This document shows, one piece after another, positions 1-12,530 of a DNA stretch of 64,000 nucleotides. Position 1 is the stretch's first letter; each line of letters begins with the position of its first letter. Under the pieces are notes generated by a model. The model did not search any database. It saw only the letters and a program-made list of their open reading frames with translations, and was not told where the DNA came from. Both the position numbers and the translations under genes were made by a program. Source of the DNA: Cladopsammia gracilis (taxonomy: Eukaryota > Cnidaria > Anthozoa > Scleractinia > Dendrophylliidae); the NCBI GenBank assembly GCA_022457155.1, contig JAJGOT010000136.1, forward strand, positions 1,472,501-1,536,500, read 5' to 3'.

Positions 1-89
1 CCATTGAGACTCTCTCTAATGGGCACACCCGGACTCGATTTCCAAACGCGAATTGACTCTGTCTGTGAATAACAAATTTTATACCGGCA

Positions 90-112
90 GGTTAGGGTTA
101 GGGTAGGGTTAA
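90..112. repeat. short interstitial telomere-like TTAGGG run
   Basis: About three and a half imperfect TTAGGG units in a row (one lacks a T). This is the animal telomere unit, but the tract is very short and lies in ordinary sequence, so it is an interstitial trace and not a chromosome end. A similar two-unit trace lies near 28110. Confidence 0.5.
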
Positions 113-568
113 GTCAATCAGTATAAAATTTGTGTTGAGCGGCTCCGGCTGCAGTTTTCGGGGGAAAAAAGCGTTATTTGACACGTAACAGTTAAGAGCA
201 ATTTAGATGTAAATTAAAGTCAATTAGCACCTGTTTTCGATATTTTTTCAAGTGAGACTTTTAAGGAAAATTTAAATATCAAATTTCTCTAAAACGGCAC
301 AGAGCGATGTTTTTCATGCACGCGTACGCGTGGCAAATAATATTAAATTGTAGGAAATGAAGTCGCGATACAATGAAGTTATCCGAGTTGATTATTTTAT
401 TTTAATTTTCGTCATCAAGCGGACCAATAGAGATAATTTTTTAGCATTAAAAACCGCAAAATTTCTTTCAAATTCAAATTTACGTATTTACTTGAATTTT
501 CATCAAGGTTGGCGATACCTACTGATTACGGACATTGACGGAGCCGAAATCCTGGTAAGAAAGACGCT

Positions 569-573
<5 letters not shown>

Positions 574-603
<30 letters not shown>

Positions 604-1287
604 CTTTCGCGCATGTCACGCAAACGTTAAAAACCCATGAAATATCAACAGGAACGTACCCAACGCAAACGTTTTTTCCACTTTATAGAATGGAACGTAA
701 AGAGCGTGTAGTTTCATGGGATAGCTGTGGAACCAGGCCTTCTCGGAAATGTCACGCAATGACGTGACAGTGCGAATAGATGGTCGCTTTGAGAACTTCG
801 CAGCCATTTTACTCTCTTGGATGCCCGGTGACCCCCATTTTTCTTTCGGTAGATCACTTCCTTTCCTAATTTTCTCCATTTTAACAAAAAACAGAAAAAA
901 TCTGTACGTGAGAAGTTACAAATATTTCGCCTTTTCTGCTCTCGTGCGATCAAAGTTTTCTTCGAATGTGGACGGGCAAGACTAATATGTTTTCTTTTTC
1001 AAGGCCTATTCTTCCTCAAGAAACGACATCAGATGCAAAAGTTTACGTAATAGACTTAGTTGTGTTGAATTAAGTACGTTTACCTGATCTAAATTTCACA
1101 AAAGTAGCTTCTTTTATTGCTAATAGTTGTTAGCTAAGATCGTCTTTAAATAACGAAAGCTTCTTAAAACGCATGGTTTTCAATGCGCCTTATCTCGAAA
1201 ACGAGCACGGTGACCCCCCACTTTTTTGGTCATTTTGGCAATAGTTGATCTTCACCTTACTGCATGGCAAGTTTTAAAAAAATCTGT

Positions 1288-1316
<29 letters not shown>
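574..1316. mobile_element. non-autonomous TIR element with TTAA target duplication
   Basis: Inverted ends GGACGTTCGCGCCCA at the left and its near-complement at the right, each bordered by TTAA (570-573 and 1317-1320). A TTAA duplication is typical of piggyBac and Kolobok elements. The inside carries a direct repeat: a GGTGACCCCC block followed by AAATCTGTACGTG occurs at about 828-915 and again at 1209-1292. No transposase is present, and ORFs across this stretch look like chance. The 5' flank 1-573 shows no gene. Confidence 0.6.
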
Positions 1317-1321
<5 letters not shown>

Positions 1322-1764
1322 CTGGGAAAAAGGTGTGGAAAATTCGTCATCAATAACTGAAAAGAAGAACATTTGTACCTTTTTAAGTCTTGAACTTATT
1401 AATTTCGCTTACTGCTGTTAAAAACCTCTACGTTAAAGCTTCGTAACTGAGTAAATATATTTAGCAAATCCGGTGACCGATAGAAGCGTTTTGTTATTAA
1501 CACAAACTTTAAGCAAACCAATCAGAATTGTTCGTTTGTGTAAACAGTTTTAATAATCTTAAAAAATACATAGTAGTGTAGGCAATGTCTTGTGACAAAC
1601 ACGTTTATGGACAGTTGTTAAGCACCTTGTGCTCACAAAAGCTAAAACATCTGCTCCGGATAAATTGTGTTTTCAGAATTTAATTTTCGCTGACAAACTC
1701 TAGCGTTTTGCCATTTTACACCGGCGCCTTGGTTTTTCTTTTCTTCGACGAGGAACAGTTAGAA

Positions 1765-2733
1765 ATGGACGACTTAGTTACAACTAAAGTGAGTTTTACG
1801 ATACGAAACGCTATTAGCGTTAACTCCCACACCAATCATCAACTTGGAGAAAAGGTTAAGAACTTGGAAGCGGAGAGGGACATGCGTTTGTTAAATTTGC
1901 AAAGAAAGAAAGACGAGATGGTTTTGGAGTCTCCATCGGCACGAAGGAAGTTGGTGAAATCGCCGACCGTTTCTGACGGTCAAAGAGCAGGGTCGCCAGT
2001 GTCCCAACAGGAGATTTTAAATTTCAACACGGGTTTAAACAAAGACGAAGACTCCACAAGACTTCAGAAAGCTCATAATCTGCCACCATTGCATTTGAAT
2101 CAAGTCAGCCTCATCGCTACTCCGCCAAGGGTTAGGAAAGCAATGATGATTCGAACACCAACTTCGCCCAATGCTGCACCGCAATCTCCTTTGGAATGTC
2201 CTGGACAAAGTAAAAAAGGATTATCAAGGCAAGTCAGCTCGTCGGTGCCTTCAAGCGCTAATCCGACGGCAAATGCGAAAGAACTACGGCGAGAAATTAA
2301 CGCGGAATGTAAACAACAGCTCTCACCTAGGTTGCTAGGGTCAAGCGTTAACGCACCTGTAGCGACGTCTACAAGCTCTGGGGTCTTCAAATTTGACCCG
2401 GGAAATAATCAGGTTCATTTTCCACAGCGGCCTGCAACGGCGTCTTCCAGAGGAAGGTCAGAGAGCGAGGTCCATCGTGGACTATTGCTGCGACCTGTTT
2501 CGTCGTCCAAAGATCAAACAAAGGCGAAGGAAGTTAAAAAGGAAAATGTTTTCAACCGGCTTTACTCGAGCGGCAAGAAACGCAACGTGAAAGTGACTCG
2601 AGAGGCACCCTTCCCTCTAGGCAATCCCAAACTGGAAGCAAATACAAGACGTCGATCGATCTCGCTGTCAGATTTATCGGAAATATTGGACAAGCTGAAG
2701 ACTTGTCGCTACTTAAGAGATAACAACCAGTGA
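1765..2733 (+). CDS. uncharacterised 322-aa basic, Ser/Pro-rich protein with C-terminal RRRSxSLxDL motif
   Basis: Uninterrupted reading frame. The frame opens upstream at a TTG, so the first ATG (1765) is taken as the start, giving 322 residues. Visible parts: a probable coiled coil at residues 27-55 (charged, Leu-rich), a long low-complexity Ser/Pro/Arg/Lys middle with several SP and TP sites, and a C-terminal tail from residue 295 that reads RRRSISLSDLSEIL. There is no signal peptide or membrane segment. The same tail motif occurs in the small proteins at 5992-6411 and 44360-44800, suggesting a shared local family or shared short linear motif. Arg-Arg-Arg-Ser is the kind of site basophilic kinases phosphorylate; that role is inference. 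The family is not recognised. Length, composition and intact frame support a real, intronless or single-coding-exon gene. Confidence 0.72.
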   Translation: MDDLVTTKVSFTIRNAISVNSHTNHQLGEKVKNLEAERDMRLLNLQRKKDEMVLESPSARRKLVKSPTVSDGQRAGSPVSQQEILNFNTGLNKDEDSTRLQKAHNLPPLHLNQVSLIATPPRVRKAMMIRTPTSPNAAPQSPLECPGQSKKGLSRQVSSSVPSSANPTANAKELRREINAECKQQLSPRLLGSSVNAPVATSTSSGVFKFDPGNNQVHFPQRPATASSRGRSESEVHRGLLLRPVSSSKDQTKAKEVKKENVFNRLYSSGKKRNVKVTREAPFPLGNPKLEANTRRRSISLSDLSEILDKLKTCRYLRDNNQ

Positions 2734-4650
2734 AAAACTTGCACATTTGCAAACGTCGGGACTTAATTGAAATTGTTATTTCTCGTTAATCGGCTACAAA
2801 GGCCACCCTTGGGAGATACTGTGTTTTTATAAACGGACTGCCGATATGAAGAGGATGTTGTAAAAGTAAGATCTAGAGTACTAGCTGAGTTGGAAATTAA
2901 AACATGGTCATTGTTAAAAAAGCAGCCGTTAATGAAAAAACAATACCCTGTATTTCATACTTGATCCTTTCGATCGCAAAAAGTTATTTAATATATATAG
3001 ATAGGCTGAGCCTAACAGCGTCGCACTTTGAACAAGCTTAACTAAGGTGAAAGGTCGGAAGCACAAGAATTAAGATTGACGAACGTGCTTTTTTTTTCAG
3101 TTTTAGCAAATCTCAAAAACAGTATTACCCGACCGTCTGCACAGTACCTTTAGACCGTACAAAAGTTCACAAAAACAACTTTTCTCTGCCTAGAATAACT
3201 AGTACGACTACTTTCCGAATAAAACACAGTTGTTGTTTGTCAAAAATTGCCCGAGAAACTGATTTGGAAATCAAAATTGCAAAAATACACAAACATAAGC
3301 TTATTTGCATAAGGCGATGCGAATGAAGACAGAAAATCTAAGTCTTGTTTTGTTTACATAAAATCGCTTTTCAATCTATGTAATGAATGAACAAACACAT
3401 AAAAATAAACAACACAATCTTCTTTCGAAAACTTTTATTCAAATCTCCATTAGTTTATGTTTAAAAGCAAAACACGTACCATTTATAGCGCATCAAGGCA
3501 GAGCTGTCCTCGATGAAATTCAAGATAACAACACGACTTAATTTGATCACGTTTCATAAACATGTCTCCAAAACTAAAGAGAACGCAAAGGGAAAGTCGA
3601 TCAAAAATTGATATCAACATAAATTCCCATCGAAAAATGTGATTTATTTTACCTTTAAGTCACTGGACTGCTTGGAAATTCGTTAAAACTCCGCTTCTTC
3701 GGTTGTGAAATCCGTAATAAAAACAAGGCATCTCCCCGCATTCCTCCTGCATTGATAAAAACGTATGAAGTTCCTCCAAGCAAGATTTTATCCCTGAAAG
3801 CTCTTCTTTTTCCACTAAAGCGGCTTCTGAGTATCCCTTAATTAGTATCCCTGTCTTGAGTAGCAAACCGGAAAAAATGCAGGGAAATAACGACTTTACT
3901 GCTCCGCTAGACACTGCGAAAGATCCAACTTGTAAAATGTTTAGCGAGCTGACGACTGTGTAGCCGCGCGTGTGGCGTCATACGCGCCCGCGAGTTTGCC
4001 TTGCGCGACTTGCAGACCGACGCACCGACACACATGTCACGGAGGCGCGCCAGCGAAACATTCCACTAGCAATGATCATGAAAAATGACGGGCATAGGTT
4101 CTATGAGTATGGGGTTTCGCAGCCGGGCCATCGGCCCGCGAGTGCTCCACTAAAAATATTTTGGACAAGCTCTTACACATGAACATTTTCCTAACTGCAT
4201 GCTTTCCCGGTGGTGCATTTTGCCATCTTTTTTTAATACGTGATCCTCGCAGCAACACCGTCTGCAGTGCAACTGCAAACAAATTAAATTAGATTTAGGT
4301 AGTCCTTGCAGTCCGTGTTTAACTTTGTTTAATTTGTTCTGTTTCACTTAAATTAGAGTTCAGCATTTCAAAACTAACAAAATCAGTGCACATTTGTCTC
4401 TCAACACTTCAGTCGCATATAACAAAATACGTATTTAATTATAATTTTTACGAAATCCAATAACGGTGCCTAACTTGCGAACAGTTGTAATGATCAATTA
4501 CAGTTTCAATTTACTGTACTTGCCTTTGTGTTTCTTAACTAAAAACGCAACGTTTTGTTCTTCGCTTAACAAAAGCGTATTGATCCTATTAAGAATTATT
4601 AAAATGAACGAAACAATTGAATCACTCATTCTTTTATAAATGAGTTTTCG
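2734..4650. other. gene-free stretch
   Basis: AT-rich sequence with no convincing coding region, RNA gene or transposon ends. An 84-codon frame at 3660-3914 (-) has no ATG start and was not accepted. Confidence 0.5.
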
Positions 4651-5075
4651 GCCTCCGCAAACGAGGAAACATTGTTGCGAGGAAAAACGAGGAAACAGTT
4701 TCCCGAAATGTTTCCCCGTTTGCGCGGACAGGAAACATTTATTGCGGAAACATTTTTTGCTTTCGAGAAATAAAAAATGTTTCTGACTTTTTCAGAAACA
4801 TTTTGTTTCTTCAACAAATAATTCCCCGTTTGCGCGCCGAGGAAACAATGTGAAACAATGTTGCCTAGATTCCAGGGTCACGAGGGCTGTTCCGGACTGC
4901 ACTTCATAAATTGAGCATGCGCAGTGCCATATCGCATATATCAGCGCGCAATTGTTTCCCAGTTTTATGTTTTTTTTTGCGCGGCTAGGAAACATTGTTT
5001 CTCACTCGTTTGCGCACCCAAGAAACATTCTGGGAGACAATGTTTCCGCAACAATGTTTCCTCGTTTGTAGGGGC
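4651..5075. mobile_element. MITE-like element with about 29-bp TIRs
   Basis: Both ends carry the same inverted sequence containing ACGAGGAAACATTGTTGCG (left from 4651, right ending 5075). The interior repeats AGGAAACATT-type and CCGTTTGCGC-type words many times in both orientations, so much of the element can fold back. No coding capacity; no clear target duplication was found. Confidence 0.6.
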
Positions 5076-5991
5076 TTAGGTGGAATAAATATTATTTTAC
5101 TTACTGAAGGTCTCAGTGTTGTAAACTGAAGTTACAATTGGTTTCATACAAAATAAGAAAAACAGTCAAATGCGACACTTCCCCTGTCCAGGAAGTGAAT
5201 AATTTTATAACGACTGTACATTTCAAAATGTTCTAGATTATACGCTTTCTCGAATTTACAATTGACCAAGAGAACATATGTTCTCTTGAATTGACTCAAT
5301 ATTGTACTAAATGAATATTCAATCTGTCCGAGACGAAATTTACGCAACACACTTGCTTAGTGTAACTGCATAGCCGGCTACGCAGTTTCTATTTTGTCTG
5401 TACGGGACATAAAAACGCAAACAACACATACAGGGCTAAGGAACAAAACCCCGTTTAATTGTGCATGTGTCCTCCGGTTCATAAACATATTTTGCTCTTG
5501 ACTTTCGTGTTGTGTCGTTTAAGGTGACACAGAGGTATGGAAATAATTTTCTTAAGTCTCTAAAGTGTGACCATTCTGTGGATGAAATTTGTAATATTAG
5601 CTTTAATTAATATTTTGACTGCGGCAGTAATATTGTAATAATAGTTTTAATTAGTATTTAATCCGTAGTTTTACCTGATGTATTGTGATATTAGTGTTGT
5701 TTAGTTGTTAGGTTTTAATTAGTTATTAAGTGGAATACCTGTAAACTAGCTCTCAAGCTAAGTGTATATCCACGTTAAATAAAGTATGTTATGTTGTGTT
5801 ATGACCATTTAAATGAAAGCTTATTAACTGATGGGTTAAGAAGTTAACGTCAAAAAACAAGCTCAAATGCAAGGCTCTCAAATTAGTTTTCAACATCAAC
5901 TTTCAAATTTCTACCGGAACATAATTGTCTCATTTCTCGGATGCCAAAATGTATTAACTAAATTCTTGAGCATCATAACACCACATGTAAG

Positions 5992-6411
5992 CTACTTAGA
6001 TAGAATCGGTTCTTTCCTTGCTCCAGCAATCCTCACCGAGCCGGGTCTTGATCGTGCAATCAAAGGGCTATGCCTTCTTATGTCCTTTATGCTTGCAGCG
6101 TCCAACATGGCGGCCAGGTCTGGTAACGAACTCGACCGACGGCGACCTTTTTTAAACGATGCGGTACTCGGAGTCTGCGGTTTTGCTCCATCTTGAAGAT
6201 GCGCTATATCTTTGCGTATACCAAACTGTTTACGGAACCATTTCTTCGTTAGCGGGCTGAGAGGCGGTTTTAGATTCCCCAGCTGGTCCATGTCTTTCAC
6301 AGATTGTACATTTGCGTTGTTCGTTTGGTTATCTAACGTTTCCTCGTTCTTTATATTTATGTCTTCTGACGGTAAATTCAGTTTTGGTGGTTTGGTCTTT
6401 TTAGTTGTCAT
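5992..6411 (-). CDS. uncharacterised 139-aa protein, MTTK...RRRSSSLPDL family, copy 1
   Basis: Intact single-exon frame starting with ATG (MTTK). Conserved parts, judged against the paralogue at 44360-44800: the MTTK start, a DINxxxxTLxNQT block (about residues 18-30), KKWFRKQFG at 56-64, a DGxxPQT block near 75-80, and RRRSSSLPDLAAMLDAA at 90-106. After that the two copies differ. No signal peptide or membrane segment is present, and the protein is strongly basic. Conservation of the frame between copies supports real coding. Function is unknown; the Arg-rich SSSLPDL segment resembles a phosphorylation-dependent docking motif, which is inference. The opposite-strand frame over the same bases is a shadow. 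Confidence 0.7.
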   Translation of the reverse strand: MTTKKTKPPKLNLPSEDINIKNEETLDNQTNNANVQSVKDMDQLGNLKPPLSPLTKKWFRKQFGIRKDIAHLQDGAKPQTPSTASFKKGRRRSSSLPDLAAMLDAASIKDIRRHSPLIARSRPGSVRIAGARKEPILSK

Positions 6412-6528
6412 ATTAATCTTGGAGAGAGAAAAGAACGCATTATTTTAGCTTTTGTCAACGTTGTATAGTGCAATGAATTGGATACAAAAAAAATCTAGCT
6501 GGATTTTTAAAAACCATGTCGCCCTTAT

Positions 6529-6913
6529 GGCCCTGTCACACTATTGCGTATCGTACTAGCGTATACCAGCGTATGAAAAATATCACTCATACGCTGGTAT
6601 ACGCTGACTTCCGTAGGGGTACGTTAGGCATAGGTTGTAAACGTTTCAAGCATGGTCGCATACGCTGGCATACGGCGAGGCAGATTAAACTTTTTAAGCA
6701 TGCTTAAAAATTTTGTGCGTATTCCGACGTATGGTTTATATGCTAAGCATACGCTGAATACGCGAGAGTTACGCTAGAGGTACGTTACTTATAGGTCAAG
6801 AACGCTGGTCATACGCCGTATTTTCAAGGGAATTTCGTGCGTATGAAAATTATTTCATGAATTTTCATACGCAACTCATACGTTTCTTTAATACGCAATA
6901 GTGTGACAGGGCC
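6529..6913. mobile_element. MITE with GGCCCTGTCACACTATTGCG ends
   Basis: Perfect inverted ends of over 20 bp, the last bases being GGCCCTGTCACAC. TTA lies at or one base outside both ends, as expected for PIF/Harbinger-type insertion, though the left side has one extra T. The interior is full of variations on CATACGCTGGTATACGC in both orientations, so the whole 385-bp unit is largely self-complementary. No coding capacity. Confidence 0.68.
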
Positions 6914-8578
6914 TTAAGTAAGCGTCTGTGAGTGTCTTTGGCCTTGGTTTTTATCCTTCAAAAACCATTTCTAAACTCCACAATATAAAAACTGAAAGAC
7001 TGTTGCTAATCTTTTTTCTCTCGCCCTCGCTCCCTTTCCCTCTTGTTTGTCTTCTCTGTGATTTTCAGGCTGATCGGGGTCATAATATAAAAAACCCTTG
7101 CTTGACCTAGTTGCAGTAAATTGCTGTAATTTTCATCGGCCATGTTTTCAGAAATTCAGCTATATATCTTGCATTATCAGGTTTTGAACATGTTCGAAAC
7201 CTCGGCGACATCGCGCGACAAATCGCGCCCAAATCACACTCAAATCGTCGCTAGTTTACAGACACGCAACTTGCTCGCGACACATACAAACCAGTTGGAA
7301 TACAAACCAGTTGGGCCTTTTTGGATTACTGGAAATGTTTAAGAGATAATTTCATAAACCAGCGAAAAAAACGATTATTTAACCAGCATGTCTCCCTTGA
7401 TAAACTTGACAGCCTTGACTGAATTGAAAGATAAAAACATTCAACAAAAAAAAAATTACATCTCCGTGGCTTAGCTGCAGGTGCATGTTGAGACAAATAC
7501 AACAACAAACCAGAATAACCCTTCGGGGAGGGAAAGGGAGTTTTTCTCAGTTCACAAAGCCCTTTGTGGCCGAGATAAGGACATAATTTTTTACTTAAAA
7601 GCTTTTTATGATCATTTCTCGATATTTTTCGGACCCTTTTCGCGCCTTCGATCTAAACATCGCCGCGTAGAAAGGCTCTACAAGAAGTTTAAATTATGGT
7701 TTATCTTCACTCCAATGAAAATGATCATTTTTTTTTTAAAGTTTACTGTTAAAATGTACCACTGAGACTTATTTGCATATAAATAAACGATAAGAACTTG
7801 CCATTAATATGGTTTATTTTCATCATTTTGACCTGCTACTTGGTCGCTGTACGTCGTTATTAAAAGATTTGTCCAGAGCGTTTAATATTCCAAGGTAACT
7901 GAAAGCGAGATCACAGTTAGAAAATCTCGATTCACAGGTGGCAACCCGTAGTTATCCACTTTATAAAAAGGTATTCCTCGTGAAACCAAAACATCCAGAC
8001 CAGATTTAACTTGTGGTAAATCGAACATGCAAATCTATATCGGCCAATTTTCTGGGCCTGTTTGCGTTGATCGGTTCTTCATGAACAAGCATTAAACCAT
8101 ATCAGTCAAAATTGAGCTTATAGTTCGAAAGCTATAGCCCGCTTTAAAACAATATCAAAAGACGCATTTTTTTTTTCAGTATCACAATACAATGTCCAGT
8201 GAAAATGGGCCCGACATAAGCATGAGGATCAATCTTGTTCGTTTTCACCATGACGCGATTCTTATGCTTCCGCTTTCATGTTGTGTTTATGTCGCTGGCG
8301 AAAACCTTGCCGGATTAGGTTGGTTAGAAAAAATTATAATGCAAGTTAAAAAATATCGAGGGAAAAAATTTCTTAATGGACATCTGAATTGTTTATGGTT
8401 TCCCTGCTGTTTTAATATGATACTTTCGCTGGCTGAGACAAAGTTGTTGAGGCTAAAGTTACCTTTGCTGCACAAACAAAACTGTGATCAAGATATAATC
8501 GTCTGAGCGTAGCGAAAACTCATTAAATTTACGTTGAAATAAGGCAGTGAAAATGTATAGAAGGGAGGAGATAAGAGG

Positions 8579-8649
<71 letters not shown>

Positions 8650-10566
8650 AGTTAGCGATTTTCTGCGTTTTTATCACAAAATATCTTGTGTGGCTACATG
8701 ATATTTTCATAAACGTTAGAAGTGAGTATATATGTCAGTACAGTTAAATTCAGTTGAAATATGCGTTTTAACTACATGTATAAACGAACAAAAATCTTCA
8801 GTCCTATTCGTACAAAAACAAACACAGGACAAATTTGTAGACGAAACAAAGTACAATATCATGAGCCAGAAAAAGTTGAACAAAAACAAAAAGCGAAAAT
8901 TACTTACCTGGGGTTTCAATGAACGAATGAAGATCTTTGAATTTCAAGTTTGTCGGCCTTGACGTAAGTAGGATCTATGTACACGGACGTTAATTGGAAG
9001 ACACATGCATCTTCAGAATACGAAAGAGAAAAATTTGCATATTATAAGGACTTCGAAATGTAAGAACAAAAGCTGCTTTTGTCTCTGCTAACAGAAATTA
9101 ATTTCACACAATGTAACATCAATCATTTCGACCTGTGAAAAGCATCTAAAATCGTGGAATCAGCGTAAAATTTTACATATATTTTTGAAGCTTTATATCA
9201 ACGCCAAAACAAGGCAAAATGAAAAATTGAAAGCAGAATTGAAGCTTCGATTATTTCAACTAGGGCAGCCACCCGTTTTCTTGAATTCAATTAAATTGGC
9301 ACCTGGGAAAGCAAACGTTTTGGTGACAGCAACTATTTATCTTGAAAATATTGCAATCATTCCATCCTCCAATAAACCTCTAATCAAGTCGAGAATGAAT
9401 ACAGATGTTCAGGAATGGTTTGTTTTCGTTCGTTGGGGCATTTAATTTTTTTCTTTTTGGCGTATTCGCTGAAATGCTCGCATCCCGAGACTAACCCTGG
9501 TTAAAATAAGAGAAATAACATATTATTACGGTTGCAGGCCTCTTACCTTTCAGAAAACGAGGAAAAATAGAGGATCGGGAAAACTATCTTCAACAGACCC
9601 AGCTGCGATGTTTGCAAATGGCGATCACATATTTGACCACAAAACACTAAACATAAACAACGTTCGGCCTGGGCGCTCATTTCTGAGCTTATTGTTTCAC
9701 GCAGAGTTTATTATTAAAGAAATAAAAAACGCGCCGAGTGCATTATTGAGTTATATAAGCACGCGGGAATTTTTAAGAACACGAGAGAAGTGCGAGAAGC
9801 CTACCTCCATCTCCACCCCACCCCCAGATGTGCAAACGTTTGCACTGTTTGCTTCCACGTGCGAACGAAAGATGGCGGAAAGAAAGCTTGCATTTGCACT
9901 CTTCCAGAAGGCCCAACGTGGGGCATTTGACAAATGGCTTTATTATATTAACCTAAATACGAGACGCATATGTAATCAACTCAGGACGATCCCAGACTTA
10001 GGGGGCAGTACACAACTCTTACAAGGTCTTCTCTGATTTGCTGAGAAAACAATAGAACAAATAACAAAACAATGGCTAACAATAGACCCTAGACCTAAAA
10101 ACAATAGAGCTGCATGATATACAGGTCCAATGAAATTAGAGGTTGTAAAGAGCTGCGTGGTATCTGTGACCTAGCCAGCGTTAGCCTGACGCGAGTCATA
10201 ATCCTCGTCACGCAATCCATTTCTCCCCGGGAGAAGCACGTGATGAAACCTTACGTGAACTGATCAAAAATTCGATCGAAAAGAATGTACAGTTTTCTTT
10301 GGAAAAGCTGTAAATAATGCGTTTGAAAAGTTTTAAAATCTCACTCTTGTTGTCTTTTCCTGTTTTTTTTTTTTTTTTTTTGCTTGTTTGTTTGTTTAAA
10401 TTCGTCTGGGAGGCTCCTGTAACTTTTGGGTGAGGTTCTTCTCAACTGTCAGACCTGGCCTTCTTCTTTTCTCTTCTCTTTATAGCTTAGTTGCGGTATA
10501 TATTATATTTTACCTACTTAGATAACGTTTCGGTCCTGGGGTTATATTGCCGAATGATGGTGTTAT
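6914..10566. other. gene-free stretch
   Basis: No recognisable gene. Several short open frames occur (for example 8192-8506, 9185-9445 and 9608-10036), but they lack family resemblance or splice context and look like chance in AT-rich DNA. The AT microsatellite inside it is listed separately. Confidence 0.5.
8579..8646. repeat. (TA)n microsatellite
   Basis: About 34 uninterrupted TA units. Simple sequence, likely length-polymorphic. Confidence 0.95.
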
Positions 10567-11155
10567 AACCGCAAATCAGCTCAGCGAGGAACTTGAAAAA
10601 ATAACTCGCTTCTCTTCAGTTCTTTCAAACTAGCTAAATCAGTTTACTGGGGGAAATAAGCAATTGTGATATTGCTACATTTCTTAGTGTTTACGGCTTA
10701 GCGTAAGGCATCGTGCTAAAAACAAAGGCGAACTTATATTTAAACGAATTAACAAATCTAAACTGCTGCTTAGCTTACCAGCTATGCTTGCAGCGCAGCA
10801 ATAATTTTCCATATTACTCATATTGATTGATTAACATGCGATTTACTTTCCCGTCGTCTAGCTGCGCCACTGCATTTTTGTGCGCGCCAAACTGTTTTCG
10901 GAACCATTTTGGGAATATGAAGGCGATTTTAGGTCCTCAAGTTTGTCCATGTCTTTTTCATATCGTACATTTCCGTTGCTTGTTTGATTTTCCAATGTTG
11001 TCTCGATTTTATTGATGTCTTCTTGCCGTTTGTCCTCTTTCGTTGTCATTGTTGTCTTGGGAAAGAAGGAGGAGAATATTCAAAACCTTTCCTATAATGC
11101 TTTTAATCTTTTCACTCCCAGAGTTAATTATGGATCGGAGATCAGACATGCCAGT
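10567..11155. repeat. segmental duplication, left copy (partner 43948-44918)
   Basis: This block matches 43948-44918 in the same orientation about 33 kb away, with small differences throughout. Relative to its partner it lacks a 120-bp MITE (partner 44063-44182) and about 262 bp of coding sequence (partner about 44331-44592). The homology resumes at 12310-12530 against 45440-45665, so the original duplicated unit was probably longer and both copies have since taken insertions or losses. Confidence 0.8.
10845..11049 (-). pseudogene. broken copy of the MTTK...SSSLPDL gene family
   Basis: The frame starts as MTTKEDKRQEDIN, nearly identical to the intact gene at 44360-44800. After SPSYSQ it shifts frame, because a run of five T (plus strand, near 44656) is four T here (near 10906). 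The whole RRRRLSSSLPDL half is also gone: the sequence jumps from the 3' flank to the KNAVAQLDDG region at a TGCG/GATTT-like junction near 10840. That junction suggests a deletion between short matching sequences. The copy therefore cannot make the family protein. Confidence 0.8.
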
Positions 11156-11245
11156 AGTGTAGTTTTAACTTTTGAGTGACAGTCTATCCAGGAAATCCTA
11201 TGGTGTGACCTATTACATAAAACCTCTTCGGTAGTACTTTTACAT
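11150..11245 (-). repeat. single diverged copy of the 88-bp repeat found at 15.84-16.10 kb
   Basis: Read on the minus strand it carries CACCATG-AAAAGTACT, CCGAAGAGGTTT, GGTCACACCATAGGATTTC and ACTCAAAAGTT in the same order as the triplicated repeat near 16 kb. It is a dispersed repeat; the copy lies at the edge of the duplicated block. Confidence 0.65.
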
Positions 11246-11779
11246 GGTGCCGTTTGTTTTTCAATATTTTTTATTACAAAATGAAATTCGGGAGTTTTCT
11301 TAAATTTCTTAATCTTTTGCACTCTTGGGAGTTAAAGGCTTAGTTAAACTGAAGAGATGTCAGATCATACATAAATGCCATATCGTATGTTATTAAAATA
11401 ACAGATTACTCTAAATAACTGGATTATTAAAGCTGGCCGTAAGCTTGTTAACTGATTGAACGATTTTTCTAGTTTCCGCGATCGAAACACGAGAAAAATA
11501 AGTGCGAATGGTTTTTTAGTTCGCAAATCGTGGTGATATATCTGTATCCTGTATATTTGCTATTCAATCTTCGCGGCCTAACAATTTATAGCTACGTAAA
11601 AGTAACCATCAGTACTGCATGGCTGGCGTGACAAACGGAGACGTGACATGGGCAAATAGTGTAGTAAAATCGCTAAAACAAATGTCAAAATGATCATATA
11701 ATTTATGTTCAAATTGCACTCCCGTTATGATTCGATTAAGCTCCTGGGACGCTTCATTACTTTTGTTATTAGCTCAAGA

Positions 11780-12165
11780 GAAGGCGCTTGTTGGAGAGGG
11801 GTGCTTATTAGAAAGGGGGCGCTTATTTCTTTTTTGAGAAAAACATGCGAGTGTGAAAAAGCACTTTAATGAACAATACCAGAAAATGTACAATTCGCAT
11901 AGTCAGAACAACAGTAACAACGGTTTGCATAGTCAGAACAACGATGAATGGTTCAATAAATGGTTCAATAGTCAGAATATACTTCAATGTTATACCTCAA
12001 TGTCTTTAATGTCACTTAATTCAATAAGATAGTATGCTGGGGTGGCATCTTCAATGAAGGGGGGCGCTTATTAGAAAGGGCGCTTATTAACAAAACGACA
12101 CTCACCGGGGGGGGGGGGGGGTTATTAGAAAAGGGGCGCTTATTGGAAGCAGGGCGCTAATTCTA
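11780..12165. repeat. GGGCGCTTATTAGAAA-type direct repeats and a poly-G run
   Basis: The word GGCGCTTATTAGAAA or close variants recurs at least five times in direct orientation between 11788 and 12150, in two clusters separated by about 200 bp, with a G14-like run near 12107-12120. Probably the remnant of a short repeat-rich transposon; no ends were identified. Confidence 0.55.
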
Positions 12166-12309
12166 ATCACTCCGGTTGCGCAAGGTACGCGTAAGCCGGG
12201 GACTGGGAACGGTTTGCATTGTCAGCGACTTCATGAATTGGCGCCAAGGGAGTCAGCGGAACGAAAACGCCCGTGTACTAGAGAAGAAACATATAAGTGC
12301 AAAGGAGGT

Positions 12310-12530
12310 TCGATTCGGAAAAAATGGATTACGAAACACAAACTCCTGGTAGACCATTACAAAGATGGCCTCCATAGCAGACGTGCTTCGGCTCGCCACG
12401 TGACGCGCATCTCCCCGAGGAGGAAAAATTGCGCGAGGAGCACGTTCAGATCGAGACCCTGAAGTGCAAAGAGTGCCCGAACAGATAAAGAAACTCTAGA
12501 AAAAGAACACCTTGTGGGAAATGAGGAAAG
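12310..12530. repeat. segmental duplication, left copy, second part (partner 45440-45665)
   Basis: Matches 45440-45665 in the same orientation (shared words include CTTCGGCTCGCCACGTGACG and GAGGAAAAATTGCGCGA). Together with 10567-11155 it forms one interrupted duplicate. No gene is evident in it, although a short frame runs through. Confidence 0.72.

Noticed and set aside
357..985. Overlapping frames on both strands near the left edge
   Set aside because: They lie across the end of a TIR element, overlap one another on both strands and show no family resemblance.
3660..3914. 84-codon minus frame with hydrophobic start
   Set aside because: Starts only at GTG, has no ATG upstream and no clear splice acceptor; composition is suggestive but insufficient.
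9608..10036. 142-codon plus frame
   Set aside because: No recognisable domain, mixed composition, no conservation evidence.
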